Source: Robinsoniella peoriensis (GTDB lineage Bacteria; Bacillota; Clostridia; Lachnospirales; Lachnospiraceae). Taken from it: DNA of 29,158 bases. Below, piece after piece: positions 28,767 through 29,158 of the stretch (positions are counted from its first letter, which is position 1; each line of letters opens with the position of its first letter). The translations under genes and the position numbers were made by a program. The stretch lies in the NCBI RefSeq assembly GCF_042680125.1, contig NZ_JBHTNY010000066.1. The stretch is one strand, 5' to 3'. The notes beneath the pieces are model-generated. The model was not told the origin of the DNA. It ran no database searches and worked only from the letters and a program-made list of their open reading frames with translations.

Positions 28767-29158
28767 ATGGGCACAAGAACACAGTACACACCCCTTACAG
28801 AGCAAGAGCAGGAGCTTGCGGCAGAACACTGTCATATGATAGAAAACTTTCTTCATAAGAAAGGATATCCCATCGATGATTGGTATGACATTGTTGTTTT
28901 CAGGTATTTGCTGTCTGTAAAAATTTGGTTTAGCAGACCGGAGTTGCACCGTCTAAAGTTCAGCACAATTGCTTATAAGAACATGTGGTCCGCAATAGGA
29001 AATGAACTTAAAAAGCGCAACAATAGAATACAGCCGATCAGCCTGGACGCAGAAATCCCGGATTCGGACGGAGCCTGTTTGATGGATACCGTAACAACAG
29101 ACAATTTAAATTACATTTATGTGGAAAGGGAGAACCAAATGAAAATTAATTATAATGT
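28767..29158 (+). CDS. Sigma-70-like protein, partial (runs off the window)
   Basis: The frame is open from ATG 28767 (GGGGGGGG upstream) through 130 codons to the window edge. Residues about 35-90 (DDWYDIVVFRYLLSVKIW, FSTIAYKNMWSAIGNELKKRN) resemble sigma region 2, with aromatic residues and Ala-Tyr-x-x-Met-Trp-x-Ala-Ile as in YAxxxI-x-Ailxe segments of sigma-like phage and integrative-element regulators. PISLDAEIPDSDGACLMDTV follows, like the linker before region 4. The C-terminal region is missing, so the call is tentative. Confidence 0.65.
   Translation, partial: MGTRTQYTPLTEQEQELAAEHCHMIENFLHKKGYPIDDWYDIVVFRYLLSVKIWFSRPELHRLKFSTIAYKNMWSAIGNELKKRNNRIQPISLDAEIPDSDGACLMDTVTTDNLNYIYVERENQMKINYN

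Larger units (their letters stand above)
23074..29158. mobile_element. Left part of a serine-recombinase prophage
   Basis: From the broken ABC gene to the window end the DNA is AT-richer and holds phage functions: integrase, XRE repressor with divergent promoters, Rha-type regulator, many tiny early genes and a sigma-like gene. No structural genes are visible because the window ends first. Rha argues for a phage rather than a conjugative element, but this is not proven here. Confidence 0.85.

Noticed and set aside
23074..29158. Integrative conjugative element instead of a prophage
   Set aside because: No relaxase, coupling protein or conjugation genes are seen and a Rha-type protein is present; but the right part is missing, so this is not fully excluded.
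1..29158. CRISPR arrays, tRNA or rRNA genes
   Set aside because: No regularly spaced direct repeats and no cloverleaf or rRNA-like sequence were noticed; repeated sequences are palindromic elements or phage linkers.

Overview
The window looks like a chromosome segment of a Lachnospiraceae-type clostridium (Bacillota). It has strong AGGAGG ribosome binding sites, low to moderate GC, a DUF4474 protein, a FabT-type MarR regulator, two-component/ABC operons of the lantibiotic-immunity type, and a typical clostridial serine-recombinase prophage. Family assignments are read from motifs by eye; no database search was run.

Layout. Bases 1-76 are the 3' end (domains V and VI) of a group II intron next to a bidirectional terminator. 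From there to about 5.1 kb, minus-strand genes encode a membrane c-di-GMP phosphodiesterase with two periplasmic-binding-type sensor domains and a degenerate GGDEF domain, a metallophosphoesterase, and a DUF4474 membrane protein. A 3' fragment of a large beta-helix/Ig-like surface protein follows at 5.14-6.29 kb. From 13.1 back to 6.4 kb a minus-strand cluster reads MerR regulator, OmpR-type response regulator, ABC ATPase with an E-loop, ABC-2 permease, histidine kinase and a secreted HExxH metallopeptidase. Divergent from merR, across face-to-face promoters sharing a -10 region and a MerR dyad, lies an aminotransferase / hydroxycarboxylate-dehydrogenase-like / YjiH membrane protein operon (13.26-17.04 kb). 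Next come a stand-alone tryptophan synthase beta chain with its own promoter, and an orphan fabT-like gene with an autoregulatory palindrome.

At 20.1-23.1 kb two half-transporters form a heterodimeric ABC exporter. The first has a degenerate ATP site (Asp for the catalytic Glu, Gln for the H-loop His). The second, whose catalytic motifs would be expected to be canonical, is cut within its Walker A motif by a prophage. The prophage fills the rest of the window and runs off the right edge: large serine recombinase, a candidate small RNA, a 36-aa ORF, an XRE repressor with divergent promoters, a Rha-type regulator, many small early genes joined by repeated linker sequences, a YjzC-like gene on the opposite strand with its own promoter, and a partial sigma-factor-like gene.

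Scattered through the chromosomal part are at least five full, internally deleted or decayed copies of a MITE-like palindromic element (ends TAGAGCGTGTTTGAAAATT) and one copy of a second palindromic family. Two copies touch genes: one supplies the last codons of the ABC ATPase and the other overlaps the fabT stop codon.
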